Shown one piece after another: positions 36,301 through 47,450 of a DNA stretch of 64,000 nt (the stretch's first letter is position 1; every line of letters begins with the position of its first letter). The DNA comes from Struthidea cinerea (taxonomy: Eukaryota > Chordata > Aves > Passeriformes > Corcoracidae). The stretch covers positions 276,796-340,795 of the forward strand of contig VZTI01005041.1 of NCBI GenBank assembly GCA_013397865.1, given 5' to 3'. The notes under the pieces are model-generated. The model was not told the DNA's origin. It made no database searches and saw only the letters and a list, made by a program, of their open reading frames with translations. A program made the translations under genes and the position numbers.

Positions 36301-39300
36301 GATGTTTTTAGCAGATGTTCCTTTGTACATCCCCAGACTCTCCTAAGCAAATTTCTTTGTCTATTGAGAATTTTTAGTTTTTCTAATCTAGAGCAATAAA
36401 AATTCCTAACACCTTGTACCCAGCCTGGAGATTATTTTCCAAATATTGATGTATCCCTGCTGTCTTTGCAAGGTGTTACATTCTGACACGTAGTATTTGA
36501 GAGTAAAAACTGACAGAAAAACTTCCAGCGCTGAATGACACTTTGCATACTGAGTCCTCAGAATTCATTGTAGACAATGTCACAGTGAGAGATCAAGCTT
36601 CAGAAATGCTAAGCAGTCTTTTGTGTGTGTTACCTGTGGTTTCTGGAGAAATCCCGCAACCAAAAAACAAAGTTCTTCCAGTGTACTGGACACCTAATGC
36701 AACGAAAACAGGAACTCAGCTATCACACTTGCAATTCTACTACATATAACAGTATCAAAATAGTAGCGTTACGTCTGTCTGACTCACCCGAGGTTGAGAA
36801 TCTGTGGACAGGTAAGCAGAACATGCATCGTCTATCTGTAAGGGTTCACACACTTTTTTTAGGAAGTCAGAGTAATAAAAACAAGCGAAATATGTACATT
36901 TTCGGAAAAAGGTAAGTGCAGCTAATGGCATGGCAAGCTTGTCTACTGTAAGGCATCCTCATAGGTCCATTCAGTAAATACTTTGCATTCAAAGGGGGAA
37001 GGGCCTTAACCACATAAAAAAGAAAACAACAACAACAACAAACTTATACTTGCTTGATCTGAACAAACATACTGTGACCTTTATTCCCTTACCAACCACA
37101 TGCCGCTCTGAACTGCAAACTTCTCAGACTAAGTCATATTTTAAGTTATGGTTGTAAGCATCTGGGGCATGAACTATGAACTTGGATCTCTTCTGCAATA
37201 TCTTTGAATTATGCAAAACTCTCAAGAAAATGACAAAACTAAGGCAAGGGATTCAAGGATAAATCCTCAAACACAACTCTTTCAATTGGATTACAGCATC
37301 CCTGCAGGTGTATGACACATGCATCCCTTGAGCGATTATGATATGTGCTGGCACATCTCATGCACACCAGTCAATTCGTGCCAGCAGTTTCCTAAACACT
37401 GTGTGAAACACCACTACTCTTTGTCTTCACTGGTCTTTTCAAAGCTGTCTTCATTCAGTGCTGTCATAATCTTGTCTTGGAAGAAGTACTGAACAAGTGA
37501 TTCCTACCCATCCTCTCCCTATGGTTCGTAACCTTGTATTGACTACATCCTCCTTCTGTTGTCTCTTCTCCAAGATGAAAGAGTACTGTAATAATGACTA
37601 ATTTTTAGAGGAGTTCTTAATAGAGAAGGGATAAGAAATGGAATAAAAAGTATTTGAGTTCATAGAAATAATATTACCAGTGCTGAATGTTCCGAGTATT
37701 CTGTAAGGAAAAGTCTCCAACACTGCAACTAAAGTTGTACATTGTAATAATGATGACAAAAATCAACTTAAAATTTTATTAAATAACTTTAAAGTTGTAT
37801 CAATAGTAACCTCCATCAGTATATGGTATTTTTTCATGTGATATTTGATGGTGTTAGATGAAAAAAAATGCCACTCATGTTGTTCACGGGCTGCATAAAA
37901 AACACAGTGATTTGGTTTGTTTTTTTTTTTAATAGAGCAGGTAATGCAACTGTTCTTTCAATTTTATTATAGATAAAAGGCCCTAAATGGCACTCATTAG
38001 CAATGAAAATACTAAAGGAAAAAAGAAATTTGAAAAAAAATAATGCATATCTGAGCACTTCAGGACTGGAGATAATCCATTTCTCCAGAGACAATCTATG
38101 GAAAAGCATTAGCAGACATAGTGGGAAAACTAATAGCTCACAGAATTCCCTTTTCAAATAGGTTTTGTTGGTAACACAATCCTCTCTCTTCTCTTCTTCC
38201 TTCATCTTGCATGTGTTTGAGCGTATTAGTTCAGCTTCACTACTTTCAGAGTAAGAAAGCATAGAGGAAGAAGTCAGCAATGAATGAGATAAAATTAGGC
38301 TGAAGTAATTTTGGAAGCTTATGTTAAAAAGAATGTTGTTTCCTCTTGGGGATTGTTTGTGTTTGGGTTTTATTTGTTTATTTACTTGACTCAGAGAACT
38401 ACCATAACTGAGTAGCAGAACGAGCCAGAGACTGCTTTGTGTTCAACACAAAGGTATCTTTTAGCTAAAGCCTTCACAGAAAAAGCAAGGGTTGAGGAAA
38501 AGGCACAATTTCTGTTAATTCCTTTAAAAAAAATTAATAGTTTCTGTCTTTTATGCATCTTTTCCCAAATTTTCTCTCCTGTCTCAGAAATGTGGCCTGA
38601 GAGTAGAAGATTGCAAGTTGCTTTGTGTTGGTTAAATAACATAAAGAAACAAAAAGAAGTAAGAGACAAGTAAAGAAACAAAATTCTTATTTACAAAGTT
38701 CTCATATTTATAAACTCAGAGCCATTCCTGGAACATACAAGGTTTATTTAGAGGCAGGGTTTCTCCTGAATGATCCACTAGTAAAGTAGCAGAGAGGAAA
38801 GAATTGTTATTTGCACTTTAAGAAACTCCAGTGAACGAGTATGAGTGAGTCATTAGGTTGATTTAGGATAAATAACTATATATCTAATTCTCTTTCCTTA
38901 GACCATTTCCAGTTCATCATAATTCTAGTTATAATGGTAACTTTTATATTGCTTCCATTACAAAATTTTACAAAATTTAGTATCTTATGCATACCATTTT
39001 CTTCACTGAAATCAACAGGACCTTTGTCTTGGTTTCCAGTCACCACAGGGACAAATCTTACAGCTAGCAAATATTATCAAGACATGCAGAAATATATAAA
39101 ACAACTTTTTAATCCAGAATGTAAATAACTAATTTTCAAAAATTCCTTACAGTTATCAGGATCTTACTTCCCAAAAGACCACTTTTTCCAGGGAGATAAA
39201 TGTCACTAGGGCTCGTTCAAGTGCCAGCCTGGAAACAGGTTAGGTTTTGAGTCACCATCTCCAATATGAACTACGGGGAGATGACAGTAAGCAGAATGTC

Positions 39301-42300
39301 TCCTGTAATGGTCTCAATCAGAAGAAATTTACTCTCTGCATCTGCCCCCCTGATGAGTCACTTGCTTTCCAATGTTATCAAAAGCTACTAAATTAAATGT
39401 CAACACAACAGTTGAAGGTTGCAGCAGCACCAGGGCATGCAAGCTGCAGGATAAACCCTCCCCACGTGCTATGCCCTGCCACTCCATCTGTTCCAAAAGG
39501 GCGGGGAAGAGCCTGCGTTAACACATGCATCACAGTCCAGGATCAAAACAAACGTTCATTTCAGAGATGAGAGTGGAAGTTATGATACCAATCAGTAGCC
39601 AAATGTTAGAGGGTCTAATTGACACAATACATTGTCCTTTACCTACTAAATTGAGAAGCTAGGATAGGATTGAACAACATTCCAGCCTTGTGTGCAGAAC
39701 AGAGGATGCAAGAGGCAAGACTGGATAAGTTGAAACAATTCCTGAGTATCACGTATCACAGACTATAAAACTATCAGATGGGACACTGTGATGCTTCCAG
39801 GGACAGTGACTGCCTGGTCATTCACAGTTAAGTGACAACTGCTACCAAACATAGCTCTCCATTGAGACAAGACAGTCACTTCTCAGAATGACATCTCAAC
39901 ACTCAGTCCCAGCCCTGAAGGAACTGTTCAGAATATCTGGAAAACTAGATCTTTCAGCTCTTTGCTGATGTCAGGATAGGAGACATACAGGAAGACATAC
40001 TGGAAGAAAGCACAGCTGAACTCTGTGCAAGAGAAACACTGGATGGTAAGGTGAGGCTGTAGCAAGGATGGGCACAGAAGAAATGGGAGGATACCACATG
40101 GCAGATCATACTTACCTCTTTCAACAGCTGCAAATCCTCATCTGATTTGAGTGCTTGGGATGGCATTGGTGCACCTGGAAGCACAAACCATGCTCAGCAA
40201 TGCTGTACAGCAAAGGTCATTTGTGTAAGTGTCCCATGTCAGAGATACCTAGCACAACTGTTAACTGCAAAGGCCGAGAGCTGCTTGGTCCAAGGAAGTC
40301 TGTGACCCTGGGTGTTCTGCGGTTTGTCCTGTAGTTTTTGCCTGCTCTGTTTCAGCAACACAGCAGGACGTTTGTTCACAAGCTCACAGCAGATATGGAC
40401 ACTCACATGTCTTAGCAGTATCTGGACCCTACCTCTTGCCCTCATGTATGCTACAACTGCAGAATCGAACACGCACTATGTAATGTATGATTGCATATAA
40501 AGAGTGCCCTTGAGATGAACACGGTGTTTTGAGAAGCTAATAGACAGTGCACATGTAACTGGCTTTGTTCCCTCTGTCTTGCGTATGTGATGTGGAAAAG
40601 TTTGGTCCCTCAGGAGATTAAATGTGTTATTAATTCCATAATGATGCAGTGAAGCTGTGCTTAATTTGGGGCAGCTCCTTTCTCTACCTCTTCCCACCCA
40701 GGCTGCAGACCTGGAAGTCACTCTTCCAGGGCCGCTTCCAACTCAATGTCCAGAATACCCCCTCTTACCACATTGTGATTTCACCTGGCAGTGTATTTCT
40801 GATAGCAGTGTATTGTTAGAGTCTCTGTAAATAACAGAAATGAGCATCACCGAATTGTGAGTACGCTGGACACCACGCAATGGTATCAGTGAGGGGATGT
40901 GCTGTAACTCCCATGGGAGGGAAACTGCTGCTGGGGAGGGTGGTGCTTTATCTGTACATGCCTAGCACTGCAGGAAACCCTTCAAAGTCATCTAATTTAT
41001 CCCTCTGACCAAAGCTGCTGCCCATGAGTCACACAACCAGTTTATACACTGTTCTTAAAGACCTCAGTTTTATAGAGATTTTATAACCTCCCAGGCAGTC
41101 TAAAATTACATGTGGTCATATTTTTTTAAAGCATTGAACCAAGTTAAACAAAAAAGAGGTGAAGGTAGACCTAGCTAGAATGTCCATGGTATAAATGCCC
41201 ATCCTGTTATTTGTTTTGCATTTACCACTAATAACAACAATCACAACAGTAGTTAGTTCCAGGCATTAAGGGATGGATTTCAAAACCACATTTTTGTACT
41301 GGCACAGGCTTAAGCTGACTAATTATTATGGATGCTTGCTTTGCCCCAAAGAAAGAATTAAGAGGGGCTCTTAATTTCACACTATATAGAAGTGGGATTT
41401 TTTTTTTTAAATCTCTGAGTTGTTCACATAACAAGGAAACTGATTCCCTATTATTTGTTTCATTTCAAGGAAAAATGTCAAAAAAATTAAAGGTGCTACA
41501 GTTATCTTACTTTGTCTTCTGCTCTTAAATTAGTGTATTCAAACTGGAGTGTTACCTGAGGCTAGTATTCTGGTTGCAAAGAGTAGAACAGGGCAACACT
41601 TCAAATTAGCACACCTTCCCCATCAAAGCATTGCCTGCCTATCTCTGAACACTGCTTCTGCCATTGCCTGGTTCCCAAGGCTTTTCAGGGAGAGCTAAAG
41701 AAATTCACTAGCGTGAATTAGTAAACTTTAGGGCACCAAGCAAGAAAGCCTGACTACCCTAACTTTCTACTTTTTTTTTTTTTTGGCCTGTAGCATAAAC
41801 TTCTGGATAGAGAAGATAAATTATTTCACCCACTCCTCACTTTCCTTTACCCTTCTCCACATATTCAAAAATTTTGCTTTCATGTGCAATCCCATCTGTT
41901 CTGTACACCTAGGACTGTGTTCCTCCGAGAACCAAGCAGTGTTCCTCCATCACCCCATCCAGAGCAGGGCTGCAGTACCTACAGAACTTCATTAATTTAC
42001 ACAACAGCACACACAGTGAAACATTAAGTTGTTTTGCGATATACACAAAATAACCATAGGGGGAAGGGGAAAAAAAAAAGCAAGCAAGGGAGAGAAGAGA
42101 AAAAGAGAGAGAGGAAGGAGAGGAGGGAGAGGAGGGAGAGGAGGGAGAGGAGGGAGACAGGAGAGAGAGAAAGAGAAAGAAAGAAGCGTGTGCTATTGAA
42201 AAGGAGTCCTATCCTTCAAACAAAAAAAAAAAAATCAGCATTGTCCACAACCCATTTGGTCTCCTATACTTCAATTCTGCCATCTTTAAGAAATTCAACT

Positions 42301-43319
42301 TCTTTCAAGGCAATAGAATGCCAGATGCACAGCCTGGGACTGACTTCTTACATCTTGTCTTCCCTCTACTGCTCTCCCTGAACAAGCTCCTGGCAATCAT
42401 TTGTGTAAGAACAGTGATGAAATACTGTGTGCCATTGCCCTTCACTATGCTCCTCTACCTTCCCTCTCCTCTTCTACATCTTCAGAACTTATTTTTAACA
42501 TAATATTAAGTATGCTGTTATTCGATTTCTTTGATTACTGATATTTAAAAAAAAATCAAAAAAGCAGAACAAAACCTGACAACTAAAGAAAATCGCACAC
42601 ATATAGTACAAGCAAAATGGAAATGGTCCTTGCACAGCATTTTGTAATGTTAGTTTGCAAGGTGTAAGCAGCTAATCTATCTGAGGTGGGAAAATAGAGT
42701 AAAGAGGGTATGGTTGGTTAAACAGCCCGTTAGATGTTTCACAAGAGCTCCTTGCTACAAAAATATCAACTTTCAGGATTTCTCACCTGATAAATATTGC
42801 TACATGTAGGTCTGCCAGAGGGTCCTAGGTCCTAATTTTTCCTGCAGTTTTGTACATGATGTTTCATCTCTTTTCTTGCCTTTTTTAAATCAGAGTAAAT
42901 AATACTTAAAATTAAATCCCTTTTAACAAAAGCCTATTCCCCAAGCTGCTGGAGTGTTTTGCAAGGACAGACTAATCCTACCGGGATCCGGGAAGAAGTC
43001 CCCCAGACCAATCCCCGAAACCGTCCCCAGTAGCTGCGCCCTCCAGAGCATCCTTGCCGCGCTCCAGCCGCGCCGCTGCCGCCGGCCCGCAGGGCTGGCA
43101 GGCTGCGCGCACCCTGCTCCCAAACCATGCGCGGAGCTGGCGGCGCGGGAAGGGGCTGTGAGCGGGATGCTCCTCACCTTTGCAAGCAGACATCGAGGAG
43201 GCGAGGAGGACGAAGAGGAGGAGTAGCGGGGACCCGGGCAGCGCCGCGCCGTCTCCTGCCTTCCTCAGGCTGCGCTGGGGGGTGGCCGCGGGGGGCTGAT
43301 GGTGGCAGAGGTGTCCCAT
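30279..43319 (-). CDS. NMU: Neuromedin U preproprotein, complete gene (9 coding exons)
   Basis: Nine minus-strand exons with consensus GT-AG junctions and compatible phases give a 184-residue secreted precursor; the human protein has 174. Visible order: an N-terminal signal peptide with hydrophobic core at residues 30-45; a spacer with Cys72 and Cys92; KR at 112-113; a precursor-related peptide from residue 114; KR at 150-151; a 25-residue neuromedin U (152-176) ending in RPRN; Gly177 as amide donor; Arg178-Arg179; a short tail; and the TAA stop at 30279-30281. Known family role: the amidated peptide activates NMUR1 and NMUR2, affecting smooth muscle, feeding, stress and circadian output. Processing needs prohormone convertases and PAM in the secretory pathway. 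The neighbours (PDCL2 relic, then CLOCK, all minus) match mammalian synteny. The exon order and homology are seen directly; expression is not. Confidence 0.95.
30963..31040 (-). mobile_element. Short eroded CR1 3' terminus (minus) in NMU intron 8
   Basis: The run TTTAAGATCATCAAGTACAA, preceded by GGAATAATTTAGGCTGCAAA, matches the reversed CR1 terminus with several substitutions. Confidence 0.65.
31623..31676 (-). CDS. NMU: NMU exon 8: central part of mature neuromedin U
   Basis: A 54-nt phase 0-0 exon coding EELQGPGVIQSRGYFFYR, with acceptor TTTTTTCCAG and donor GTATGG. Joined to the neighbouring exons it completes a 25-residue peptide. Arg167 before GYFF is a possible monobasic site that would release a nine-residue form. 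The residue before the RPRN core is Tyr rather than the usual Phe. Confidence 0.95.
32276..32324. repeat. Perfect 23-bp inverted repeat with 3-nt loop, NMU intron 7
   Basis: The left arm 32276-32298 (contains AACAAGTACAAAACATGAAG) and right arm 32302-32324 are exact reverse complements around TAT. Pairing stops abruptly outside the arms. The stem is shorter than a normal animal microRNA precursor. Confidence 0.95.
32480..32689 (-). other. Exon-like open segment in NMU intron 7, unrecognised
   Basis: Acceptor CTTCCTTTCAAAG and donor CCG|GTAAGC enclose 210 bases with a continuous open frame reading through HSIRIEYEVIPFYDTSLYVI. I do not recognise the protein. Its open phase does not fit the phase-0 NMU exons on either side; in NMU phase it meets a stop after 12 codons. 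It may be a cryptic or poison exon, or chance. Confidence 0.25.
33830..33904 (-). CDS. NMU: NMU exon 7: end of precursor-related peptide and first residues of NMU-25
   Basis: A 75-nt phase 0-0 exon (25 codons) after a strong polypyrimidine acceptor, with donor GTATGT. It contains HPLLQLVPQLNERRLKR followed by YKLD. ERR and KR are the two dibasic steps; in this precursor they end peptides of 33 and 36 residues counted from residue 114, the same lengths as human NURP33 and NURP36. YKLD begins the mature neuromedin U. Confidence 0.95.
35910..35960 (-). CDS. NMU: NMU exon 6: start of precursor-related peptide
   Basis: A 51-nt phase 0-0 exon coding FLFHYSKTHDSGNSDIM, with acceptor TTTCAAACAG and donor GTAAGT. 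The first eight residues (FLFHYSKT) equal the start of the human NMU precursor-related peptide; the rest has diverged. It follows the KR of exon 5 directly. Confidence 0.95.
36068..36097 (-). CDS. NMU: NMU exon 5 (micro-exon ending in KR cleavage site)
   Basis: A 30-nt phase 0-0 exon coding GLDEKDNTKR, with acceptor TTCCCACAG and donor GTAAGA. The block DEKDNTKR is identical to the human sequence. The terminal Lys-Arg (residues 112-113) is the convertase site that frees the precursor-related peptide. Confidence 0.94.
36634..36693 (-). CDS. NMU: NMU exon 4
   Basis: A 60-nt phase 0-0 exon coding VSSTLEELCFLVAGFLQKPQ. It is preceded by the pyrimidine-rich acceptor TTTTCGTTGCATTAG and followed by donor GTAACA. 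The LEELCF and KPQ blocks match the mammalian precursor. Confidence 0.94.
36788..36835 (-). CDS. NMU: NMU exon 3
   Basis: A 48-nt phase 0-0 exon, acceptor CCCTTACAG and donor GTGAGT, coding IDDACSAYLSTDSQPR. It matches the human IDDTC...SIDSQPQ exon at most positions. The retained cysteine (residue 72 of the precursor) is conserved. Confidence 0.93.
37025..37041 (+). repeat. Short (AAC)n run
   Basis: AACAACAACAACAAC in NMU intron 2. Confidence 0.8.
40116..40174 (-). CDS. NMU: NMU exon 2
   Basis: This is a 59-nt exon with acceptor TTCCAG and donor GTAAGT. Joined to exon 1 it reads GAPMPSQALKSDEDLQLLKE. It corresponds to the human segment that starts GAP and ends just before the Cys-containing exon. 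It starts by completing a glycine codon and ends in phase 0. Confidence 0.93.
40975..41115 (-). mobile_element. Ancient CR1/L3-like fragment in NMU intron 1
   Basis: Blocks TTCAAAGTCATCTAATTTAT, then CTGTTCTTAAAGACCTCAG, then TATAACCTCCCAGGCAGTCT follow the order of a reversed CR1-like 3' region, but with heavy divergence. Assignment is by pattern only. Confidence 0.45.
42057..42187 (+). repeat. Homopurine GA-rich tract with GGAGAGGA-type units
   Basis: About 130 bases almost wholly purine on the plus strand, with several GGAGAGGAGGGA units in the centre. It lies in NMU intron 1 about 1 kb downstream of the promoter island. Mirror-symmetric purine tracts of this kind can form triplex DNA; that is general knowledge and is not shown here. 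Confidence 0.9.
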
Positions 43320-43760
43320 GTCCGCGGAGTGCCCGGCGCCGCCGCTCTGCCAGCCGCTCTTCTGGGCATGTCCTCGCTGCCTGCCCCAACTTTTTAAATG
43401 CCCCCGACACGTGGACGAGCTCCAGCCCGGCTCGGGGAGGGCTGCCCCGCTCCCCCCGGGGGCCGGCGGCTGGTGACTCACCCCGCTCCGCCCCGGGGCA
43501 GGGCCGCTGGAACCCGTGCTGGCGCGGCGGGTGCCCCTGCTTGGCACAGAGTCGAGGCGCTGGCCAGGCTCCAGGCCCTTTATTAAACCCCCTCCTTAAA
43601 AACAAGTCCATGTTTTAATCCCCCGGAGCCCTGCAGGAGCCGCGATGGCTGGTGCGGAAGGTACTGCTCCTTCACTGCCGTGGCTGCTCGGAGCGATGGA
43701 ACGAGTGGCAAAGGGCGTTCAGACACTGTCCCGGCCCGGTGTACGCGGGAGAAGAAGCGT
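42950..43760 (-). promoter_or_regulatory. NMU: CpG island over NMU exon 1 and promoter
   Basis: A GC-rich, CpG-dense block stands out sharply from AT-rich flanks. It covers exon 1 and about 440 bases upstream of the chosen ATG. On the minus strand a TATA-like TTTAAAAA at about 43391-43398 would place a start site near 43365, leaving a leader of about 45 nt. That start is inferred. Confidence 0.75.
43178..43319 (-). CDS. NMU: NMU exon 1: signal peptide
   Basis: This exon codes for 47 residues plus one base and ends AAAG before a GTGAGG donor. The segment SPLLLLFVLLASSMSACKG is a typical signal-peptide core and cleavage region, aligning with the leucine-rich leader of human NMU just before its GAP motif. 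I chose the ATG at 43317-43319 because its context (GAC-ATG-G) is good and the leader length is reasonable. The same frame stays open up to 43547, so a longer leader cannot be excluded. An upstream out-of-frame ATG at 43367-43369 would start a short overlapping uORF if it is transcribed. Confidence 0.9.
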
Positions 43761-46687
43761 GATTTAAAGTGGGGAAATCGGACCCACTAGCTGATTTGTC
43801 CCCAGCTAGCTGAACGTGGGAGTAAATCTCGTGGAGTTTGCATGTGGGAGAAATAGCCTGTGGCTGGGATGCGGCGCTCTGGGGATGCGTGCCCCTCTCT
43901 CTGCTTTGGCACCAGCCGACTGGTCACTGAATTTTCGGAAGACTCCTCGGCTGCAGGGGTGTGACTGCCTCCTGACTTTTCCTATGCCTTAAATACGCAC
44001 ACAATGCCACACCACGAAATAGAACTCAGTGATACGGTAATATTTAGAGATTAAAATCCTAATACTGTGCTTAGCAAGGTATTTTACTTAGAATAGAGCT
44101 TCAGACCTTGGTGCCTATTTATGCCTGAAGATAACGAAAGCAACTACATTATATGACAGTCAGAAGTACAGAGACTCCAGATCTGTTAAGACACTCGGGC
44201 AGTTAAGTGCAGCCGTCCCTGAAGCACAGCAAGCTCTGGCTTACCAGAGTGGCTACCCAAGTCTGACAGTGCCTCCTGCTATCAGATCCAACAAAGGATG
44301 ATTGCCACTCCCAAGAGTGAGCAAGGTGCTCAGGCTAGTGCTGACCTGTCCCTCACACCAAGCCCAGCAGCAAGGTCTGACTTTGAAGAACGGTGTGTGT
44401 CTGACTGTCTCTGCTTTCTCACCATCTGCTCCAGGAAGATCCTGCGCAGCTGAGGTGCTGCTCCAAGGCTACAGAGACAGTTTCAGGACAGCAGGTTCCA
44501 ATTTAGAGCCTCTCTTTATGATTTGTTTTCCCTTCTTTTTTCATTCACTGCTATTTTTTCACTTGGCTGCTTTTTTTCTGTCAAAGGAAATTAGTACATC
44601 ACAGTCCAGCAATGAGACAAGGGTGCAGTACTAGAGATTGTCATTTTCCAAAACAACTTGCAGTTCTTTTTTTACCATTTCAGTGGGTTGTGACTGGGGG
44701 CTAAGTGGTGTTTGGTGGAGTAAATCTGCCTGACAAGAGCAGTGGTTGTTACTGTGAAACAAAACAAAACTTTGATTTATAGCCTTATAATGTTGGTGTC
44801 TGCTCTTTGCCTTCACCTTTAGTTGTAGGTGAAACAAAGTGGGCTCTGCCACTTCGATAGGCCATCAAAATTGTGAAAGATTTGCCAAGTAGCATGCTAA
44901 GATGCTATAAAATTCTTTTAGTAATAGGAGCATCTTCTCTATCAGATTTGGTAAAAAAGATTTCCTTTATATATCTGGGGACAGATCCAATTCTCGTGTC
45001 AATGGGAGAGCCAGTTATCAGAGCAGTACATAAATTGTAGAAGCCTGTATTTCGTATGTATGATTGTGTTTATATCTACCTAATTAAAAGAGTTTTTTAA
45101 AAACAGTCTTAATTGAGGGATTGCATTTAGTTCTGGTTTTCGTTAATAAGAGCAGAACACATTTATTTGAAGAAATTATCATAAATGGGGAGTCATCAGT
45201 GCTGAAAGGTATTTCCCTAATCTATCTTGATTCAAATGCATGAATCAGTGTCCAAGCTCTAGCCTAAGGAAAGATTTAATTTGTTATGCATTTTAATTAT
45301 TACAGTTTTGTTAAATATTTAATAGATTGTGAAATAAAATAAATTACATTCTATTATAATTTGAGCGTAGGATACCTGTAAATATTCTGCACCGGTTGAA
45401 TGGTGCAGAGTGTTTTAGGAATACTAAAAAAAGGATACATCTTGAATTAAACTTTAGTTTCAGGTGAAAGGGTTCTGATTAGGCCAGAAGTTACATTTTT
45501 GCACAGTTTGTTTTAATACTACAAACTCAAAAATTTTACTGAGCCCACTTGCACAAAAACATATTAGGAGATTTTGAGGACGATGAGAAAAAATTTCCAG
45601 GTAGAAAACTTCCGGTCTTCCATTTACCATTAAAAAAAAAATCTAATATTTCTCTCTTGCTTGGATTTGTATTGCTTGAGAATCTTTCATCTGAAACGTG
45701 AATTTTGTTTTCAGCAGATTCCTGCTAATGGACAGAAGCAGTAGCCATTACACATTCAATCCTATCTGTGCTGTGAGTTACACTGTCTGAATCCCAACAG
45801 GCTACACTCCTCCAGTACTTCCAACCCAGTATAAACTCCGTTTTATTGTAGACTATGCCTTTTTACTAAAAAGCATCAGTGTAGTTTTGCATTTCCTGAT
45901 ACATGGGTAAGGTAAACTGATTTGGGTGTAGCTGTAATCCTCCTTGTAGTATACTAGAAAAAACAATGTAGCTTCTAGCAAAAATGTTCATTTGCATTAA
46001 GCTCAGACTATATATTATACCAAGATAATATTTCTACTGAAATTTGTGCAAATGTTGACAGAGCAAGTTCTCCAAGCTTGCATCTGAGTTTATAGGAAGC
46101 TTGCATGGATTATGACAGTCACCTTTTTGCAAGGAACTCACTGAAATTCAAGTAAGCATTCTTGTAAACAGGAGAAAAAAATACATCTTTCTCTATTGTA
46201 TCTGGTTTTGTTTTGTTTAATTGCTTGATGAAATTAATGTTACACTATTGCAGGAACAAAACACATCCTCATTAAACGAATAGCTTGGAGGATGTTTTGG
46301 ATGCTGTAATTAGCTTCTTTGAAATATTTATGTTCTTCCTAATGTTGCTTGAATAAATGTTAATTATGGCTAGTGGAAAGGAAATCAAAGAGCTGAGTAT
46401 GTGAAAACATCATCTCTGTCTCTGCGAAGGCAGGGTCAGGAGGTACGTCACTGAATCCACTCACTGCATGTACGCACAGGCAGCCTGCGAAGAGGTCAAC
46501 GCATACCGGGTTTTCTACGACTTTAATTTAATAAAAATTATGAGAAATCATTCCTCCTACATCTGAACACAAGCACCAGGAGTGCTTTTATCCATACGGC
46601 ATTTTCCTCACCAATATATTCCAAACTTCTAGTGGAGTGTTTGAAACGGCTCGCTGCGTGCAAGCAAGCAGATGTTTCTCACAACTT

Positions 46688-46757
46688 CAGCTGGGTCCGT
46701 CAATAAATACTTGTTAATCTTGTTAATCAATAAATACTTGTCTAAACTTGTTAATCC
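46688..46757 (+). repeat. Two-copy imperfect tandem repeat of about 33 bases
   Basis: TCAATAAATACTTGT is followed in both copies by a TTGTTAATC-type end, with small changes between copies. It is probably a recent slippage duplication. Confidence 0.75.
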
Positions 46758-47420
46758 TTCTGTACTATGGGCAAGCTGTGTACATGGATTTTGTTCTTAC
46801 TTGTTTATGTTCTAGGGAATCAAATTTTGTGTAGGGAAATCCCAATAATTAATTAATGCCTGCTCAGACACTGAGCTTCTTGAAGGTCTTCTCTCCTTTT
46901 ATTACTAATAATGAATAGAAAGTCTGTGTCAGAACCGAAAAAGATCCATAAAGAAAAGTTGCTGGAGTCCCAATTCAAGAATAAGCATCTCTAAATGGGC
47001 TTTTATTACAGTGTTCACCTAACACAAAGACATAATCACTCAGTAGTAGTCTTTAGGGATGTCTCCCTACAAATAGAAAGCAAACAACAAAATCCAAGTC
47101 ATACAGCACATGATAGACCCTGTATTTTCTCCAAAAATTCCTTTTTTATTTTCTCTAAAATGATGCCTCAGCTCTTCCTTTATGAATAAGTAAAACATAA
47201 ATGACCCTCTGATGAATTAGATCTTGCCTGAACTACTGGAAATGAGGACAGAAAACCCTCTCCTTGCTCTTAGAGAGACTCCACCAGGGAACAGTGATGG
47301 GATTGATTGCAGCAAGTGTTCAGGGCTCTCCTCAAAACTTACAGAATGTTTTGCATAAAAAATTTCTTGTATAAGAGAGAGATGGCAGAATCCTTTAATG
47401 ACTAAAGAAAATTCGCTCAA

Positions 47421-47450
47421 CAGATGACAGTAACTAAAAACTGTCATCTG
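47421..47450. repeat. 11-bp perfect inverted repeat
   Basis: CAGATGACAGT and ACTGTCATCTG are separated by eight bases. It is a small hairpin with no neighbouring element. Confidence 0.85.

Noticed and set aside
36862..36911. Plus-strand exon-like piece with TTTTTTTAG acceptor and GTAAGT donor
   Set aside because: It lies in NMU intron 2 next to exon 3 on the opposite strand, codes only 16 residues and has no partner exons. A chance match to splice consensus is likely.
37420..37490. Minus-strand acidic frame DKIMTALNEDSFEKTSEDKE in NMU intron 2
   Set aside because: It ends in a stop with no donor and does not match any part of NMU, so it is probably chance.
38150..38280. Minus-strand frame with SEAELIRSNTCKMKEEEKRE in NMU intron 2
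   Set aside because: It looks protein-like, but no good donor follows and the NMU exons on both sides are already joined by homology and phase.
42978..43547. 189-codon minus-strand frame as a single-exon gene
   Set aside because: Its central part is NMU exon 1. A clear donor at 43177 and a matching exon 2 show that the rest is intron and 5' flank.
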